A stretch of 6,944 nucleotides of DNA from Schleiferiaceae bacterium (GTDB taxonomy: Bacteria; Bacteroidota; Bacteroidia; Flavobacteriales; Schleiferiaceae), in contig JAURMB010000112.1 of NCBI GenBank assembly GCA_030831045.1, positions 1 through 6,944 of the forward strand. Direction: 5' to 3'. Shown in pieces: positions 3,812-6,944 of the stretch (within the stretch, counting starts at the first letter, position 1; each line of letters opens with the position of its first letter). Below the pieces are notes generated by a model. The model ran no database searches. It saw only the letters and a list, made by a program, of their open reading frames with translations, and was not told the origin of the DNA. Made by a program: the position numbers and the translations under genes.

Positions 3812-6800
3812 ATGTACCTCGTTTTTGACACTGAAACCACCGGATTACCAAGGGATTGGAACGCGCCGCTGAGCGACGTCGACAATTGGCCCCGCGTGGT
3901 TCAGGTGGCGTGGCAGCTGCACGGCCCCGACGGAGCCCTGATTGAGGCGCGCGACTTCTTGATTAAGCCCGAGGGATTCAACATTCCTTTTGGCGCCGAA
4001 GAAATCCACGGCATCAGCACAGAACTCGCTCGTACTGAAGGCGTTTCGGCCTCAGACGCGCTTGCAGCGTTTCAATCGGCCCTGGATCGGACCCAGTTTA
4101 TGGTGGGCCACAACCTCAAGTTTGACCTGAATGCCCTGGGTGCGGAATACGTGAGGCTGGGCTGGGACGAGTCGTGGATCACCAAGCCGGTACTCGACAC
4201 CATGACGCCCCAGACGGCGGCCTTGGTGGGAATTCCGGGACGCAGCGGCTTCAAGTCGGCGAAGTTGGGGGAATTGCACGCCAAGCTTTTTGGCCAGGAG
4301 TTCGCCGAGGCCCACAACGCCACGGCCGACGTCGAAGCCACCGCACGCTGCTTTTGGGAATTGGTTCGGATTCGCCACTGGCAGCCGGCCCATCTTGGGG
4401 TGCAGCCCGACCAACTCGAGTCGTTTATTGCGGCCCATCCGCACCTGGTTTCGCCCATTGGGCTTAAGCACCGCAACCTCAAGGCGGCAAGCGCAGCCCT
4501 CAAGGCCCGCGTTTCGGCCCCTGCGGCTCCGACCGAAGCGCCCGCTGCTGCCGTCGCTGGTCAGGATACGCCCTTTTTTCACCTGCACGTGCACAGCCAG
4601 TTCAGTGTGCTGCAAGCGACCACCAAGGTTCCCGAACTGATTAAGCGCGTCGCCGCCGACGGCCAGCCCGCCGTGGCGCTGACCGACCTGGGCAACATGA
4701 TGGGCGCGTTTCAGTTCGTGCAGGGGGTGCAGACCCACAACAAAAACCGCCCAGAGGGAACGCCCGAACTCAAGGCAATAATGGGCATGGACGCCTACGT
4801 GTGCCGCAACCACCTCGACCGCAGCCAAAAAGACGACGGCTACCAAATTCCGCTGCTGGCCAAAAACAAAACGGGCTACCACAACCTGGCGAAGCTGAGC
4901 TCGATCGCCTACATTCAGGGTTTTTACTACGTTCCGCGCATTGACCGCGACCTGCTGCTCGCCCACAAAGAAGGCGTGATGGTCACGACGGGCGGAATGA
5001 TGGGGGAGGTGCCCCAGCTCATTTTAAACGTGGGCGAAAAGCAAGCCGAAGAGGCGTTTTTGTGGTGGAAAGCGCAGTTTGGTGCGGACTTTTATGCCGA
5101 AATCAACCGCCACGGACTGCCTGAAGAAGATGCCGTCAATGAGGTGCTGCGGCGGTTTTGCGCGGCGCACGGGGTAAAGGCCGTGGCGGCCAACAACGCG
5201 TTTTACCTCGACGAGGCCCAGGCGGAGGCCCACGACATCTTGCTCTGCGTTAAGGAGTCCGAGAAAAAGGCTACCCCCATTGGGCGCGGACGCGGATTCC
5301 GCTACGGGTTCCCCAACAGCAAGTTCTACCTCACCACCCAGACCGAAATGCGCCAACGCTTCGCAGATTGGCCCGAGGCGCTGGAAAATTTGGGCGAAAT
5401 CCTCGAGAAGGTCGAAAACTTCGGGCTAGCCCGCGACGTGCTGCTGCCGGCCTTTGAGATTCCGCAGGAGTTTGTGCACCCCGACGACGCCACCGACGGC
5501 GGCAAGCGCGGCGAAAACGCCTACCTGCGGCACCTGACTTACGTCGGAGCCAAAAAGCGCTGGGGCGACCCGGTTCCGACCGAGATCGCGGAACGCCTTG
5601 ATTTTGAGCTCGAAACCATCGAGCGCACCGGCTACCCCGGATACTTTTTGATCGTGCAGGACTTCTGCCAAGCGGCGCGCGACATGGGCGTCAGTGTGGG
5701 GCCGGGGCGCGGTTCAGCGGCGGGCTCGGCAGTGGCCTACGCGACCGGAATTACCAACGTGGATCCCATCACCTACGACCTGCTGTTCGAACGTTTTTTG
5801 AATCCGGACCGGGTAAGCTTGCCCGATATTGATATCGACTTCGACGATCGGGGTCGCGACAAGGTGATTCAGTACGTGATCGACAAGTACGGATCCAACC
5901 AAGTCGCCCAGATTATTACCTACGGATCGATGGCGGCCAAGTCGGCCATCAAAGATGCGGGGCGTGCCCTGGACCTTCCGTTTGACGAGGCCGACCGGTT
6001 GACCAAGTCCGTGCCCGACAATTCGAGCCTCCCGGCCATTCTCGACGCCGACGACGCGACGATCCGCGAAAAGTTCCGCAACGAAGACTACGATAAGGCG
6101 GTGGCGCTGCGCGAAATGGCCAAGGGCAACGACCTCAAGGCAGCAACGCTGCAGCAGGCCAAGGTGCTCGAAGGCTCGCTGCGCAACACGGGCATTCACG
6201 CCTGCGGAGTCATCATCACCCCGAGCGACATTCGCGAACTGATTCCGGTGGCCACCGCCAAAGACAGCGCGATGTGGACCACCCAGTTTGACAACGCTGT
6301 GGTCGAGTCTGCGGGCCTACTCAAGATGGACTTCTTGGGCCTCAAAACCCTGACGCTGATCAAGGACAGCCTTGAGCTCGTGCGCAAGCGCCATGGGGTC
6401 GAGATTGATATTGAGGCGATTCCGCTCGACGACGTCGCCACCTACGAGCTTTTTCAGCGCGGAGACACCGTGGGCATCTTTCAGTACGAATCGCCCGGGA
6501 TGCAGAAGCACCTCAAGGACCTCAAGCCGACGGTTTTTGGCGACCTGATCGCCATGAACGCCCTGTACCGTCCGGGGCCGCTCGAGTACATTCCGAGTTT
6601 TATTCGCCGCAAGCACGGAACCGAGCCAATCACCTACGACTTAGCCGACATGGAGGAGTACCTCCGCGAGACCTACGGCATCACGGTCTATCAGGAGCAG
6701 GTGATGCTGCTGTCGCAAAAGCTGGCGGGCTTTACCAAGGGCCAGGCCGACATGCTGCGCAAGGCGATGGGTAAAAAGATCAAGGCGGTACTTGATCAGA

Positions 6801-6944
6801 TGAAGCCCCAGTTTGTTCAGGGCGGAATCGAACGCGGCCACGCCGAACCCATTCTCGAGAAGATCTGGAAGGACTGGGAGGCCTTTGCCTCGTACGCCTT
6901 CAACAAGTCGCACTCGACCTGCTACGCGTGGATTGCCTATCAAA
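3812..6944 (+). CDS. dnaE: DNA polymerase III alpha subunit with fused N-terminal DEDDh exonuclease, 5' part
   Basis: This is the replicative polymerase catalytic chain, open at the window edge after 1044 codons; recalled flavobacterial homologues are about 1450-1500 residues. Residues 1-190 form a DnaQ-like 3'-5' exonuclease with all DEDDh residues: Asp6 and Glu8 (FDTETTG), Asp105 (GHNLKFD, 99-105), and His168 and Asp173 (HNATAD). An Ala/Pro-rich linker (about 225-252) leads to the PHP domain, which keeps His259 and His261 (HLHVHS) and His434 (NRHG) but has lost most other metal ligands. The polymerase core has GPGRGSAAGS (630-639), the palm aspartates Asp672 and Asp674 (PDIDID), the third aspartate Asp840 (KMDFLG), LYRPGP in the fingers and finally FNKSHSTCYAW. 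The rest of the fingers, the clamp-binding, OB and tau-binding parts lie beyond the window. It is not PolC, where the exonuclease sits inside the PHP domain. An in-frame TAG at 3800-3802 makes ATG 3812 the first ATG. No Shine-Dalgarno is visible. Confidence 0.96.
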   Translation, partial: MYLVFDTETTGLPRDWNAPLSDVDNWPRVVQVAWQLHGPDGALIEARDFLIKPEGFNIPFGAEEIHGISTELARTEGVSASDALAAFQSALDRTQFMVGHNLKFDLNALGAEYVRLGWDESWITKPVLDTMTPQTAALVGIPGRSGFKSAKLGELHAKLFGQEFAEAHNATADVEATARCFWELVRIRHWQPAHLGVQPDQLESFIAAHPHLVSPIGLKHRNLKAASAALKARVSAPAAPTEAPAAAVAGQDTPFFHLHVHSQFSVLQATTKVPELIKRVAADGQPAVALTDLGNMMGAFQFVQGVQTHNKNRPEGTPELKAIMGMDAYVCRNHLDRSQKDDGYQIPLLAKNKTGYHNLAKLSSIAYIQGFYYVPRIDRDLLLAHKEGVMVTTGGMMGEVPQLILNVGEKQAEEAFLWWKAQFGADFYAEINRHGLPEEDAVNEVLRRFCAAHGVKAVAANNAFYLDEAQAEAHDILLCVKESEKKATPIGRGRGFRYGFPNSKFYLTTQTEMRQRFADWPEALENLGEILEKVENFGLARDVLLPAFEIPQEFVHPDDATDGGKRGENAYLRHLTYVGAKKRWGDPVPTEIAERLDFELETIERTGYPGYFLIVQDFCQAARDMGVSVGPGRGSAAGSAVAYATGITNVDPITYDLLFERFLNPDRVSLPDIDIDFDDRGRDKVIQYVIDKYGSNQVAQIITYGSMAAKSAIKDAGRALDLPFDEADRLTKSVPDNSSLPAILDADDATIREKFRNEDYDKAVALREMAKGNDLKAATLQQAKVLEGSLRNTGIHACGVIITPSDIRELIPVATAKDSAMWTTQFDNAVVESAGLLKMDFLGLKTLTLIKDSLELVRKRHGVEIDIEAIPLDDVATYELFQRGDTVGIFQYESPGMQKHLKDLKPTVFGDLIAMNALYRPGPLEYIPSFIRRKHGTEPITYDLADMEEYLRETYGITVYQEQVMLLSQKLAGFTKGQADMLRKAMGKKIKAVLDQMKPQFVQGGIERGHAEPILEKIWKDWEAFASYAFNKSHSTCYAWIAYQ

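Noticed and set aside
3615..3851. A 78-codon - strand frame containing GNWKLVAGFWFLVT
   Set aside because: The aromatic stretch is simply the translation of the GTTTC/GTTAC repeat, a known kind of false gene call, and the frame begins inside dnaE.
3812..4390. A separate dnaQ gene followed by dnaE
   Set aside because: The reading frame continues without a stop from the exonuclease through the linker into the PHP and polymerase motifs, so it is one chain.
4052..4966. A 304-codon open frame on the - strand inside dnaE
   Set aside because: It lies wholly within the well-supported exonuclease and PHP coding region, its translation has no recognisable motif, and long antisense frames are common opposite GC-rich genes.
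3812..6944. PolC-type polymerase
   Set aside because: In PolC the exonuclease is inserted inside the PHP domain and an OB domain precedes it; here the exonuclease is at the very N terminus and the core motifs are of the DnaE type.
1..6944. CRISPR array, tRNA, rRNA or prophage genes
   Set aside because: No spaced direct repeats, cloverleaf, rRNA stretch or phage-like gene was seen; the window is filled by housekeeping genes.

Overview
The window comes from a member of the Bacteroidota, most likely Flavobacteriales or a close relative. Three things point there: the gene order (L28, L33, the small DUF4295 protein, FtsY, RimO), the short AMP nucleosidase, and a DNA polymerase III alpha chain with an exonuclease fused to its N terminus. 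The DNA looks GC-rich for that group (judged by eye, not computed). No start codon has a strong Shine-Dalgarno sequence, as expected for Bacteroidota. All genes are on the + strand.

Bases 1-562 hold the end of a ribosomal protein cluster: the 3' part of rpmB (L28), rpmG (L33, zinc-free type) and a 49-residue DUF4295 protein that I recall as a Bacteroidota-specific ribosomal protein. A strong intrinsic terminator (539-562) closes it. Bases 581-3569 hold a compact three-gene run, ftsY (signal recognition particle receptor), an AMP nucleosidase gene and rimO (methylthiolation of ribosomal protein S12), with gaps of only 4 and 9 bases. Apart from the AMP nucleosidase, everything up to here concerns making, modifying or targeting ribosomes.

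Bases 3570-3811 are the only sizeable gap (242 bases). It carries a long imperfect inverted repeat built from GGTTTCT units, then a perfect 9-base DnaA box, a small dyad and a weak Bacteroidota-type promoter candidate. From 3812 to the window end runs dnaE, cut by the window edge: 1044 codons covering a DEDDh exonuclease, an Ala/Pro-rich linker, a PHP domain that has lost most of its metal-binding residues, and the polymerase palm and part of the fingers.

Most of the window is ordinary housekeeping sequence and I see no new defence, mobile or secretion system. The points most worth a second look are the DnaA box in front of the replicase gene, the eroded PHP site beside an intact fused proofreading domain, and the structured repeat between rimO and dnaE.
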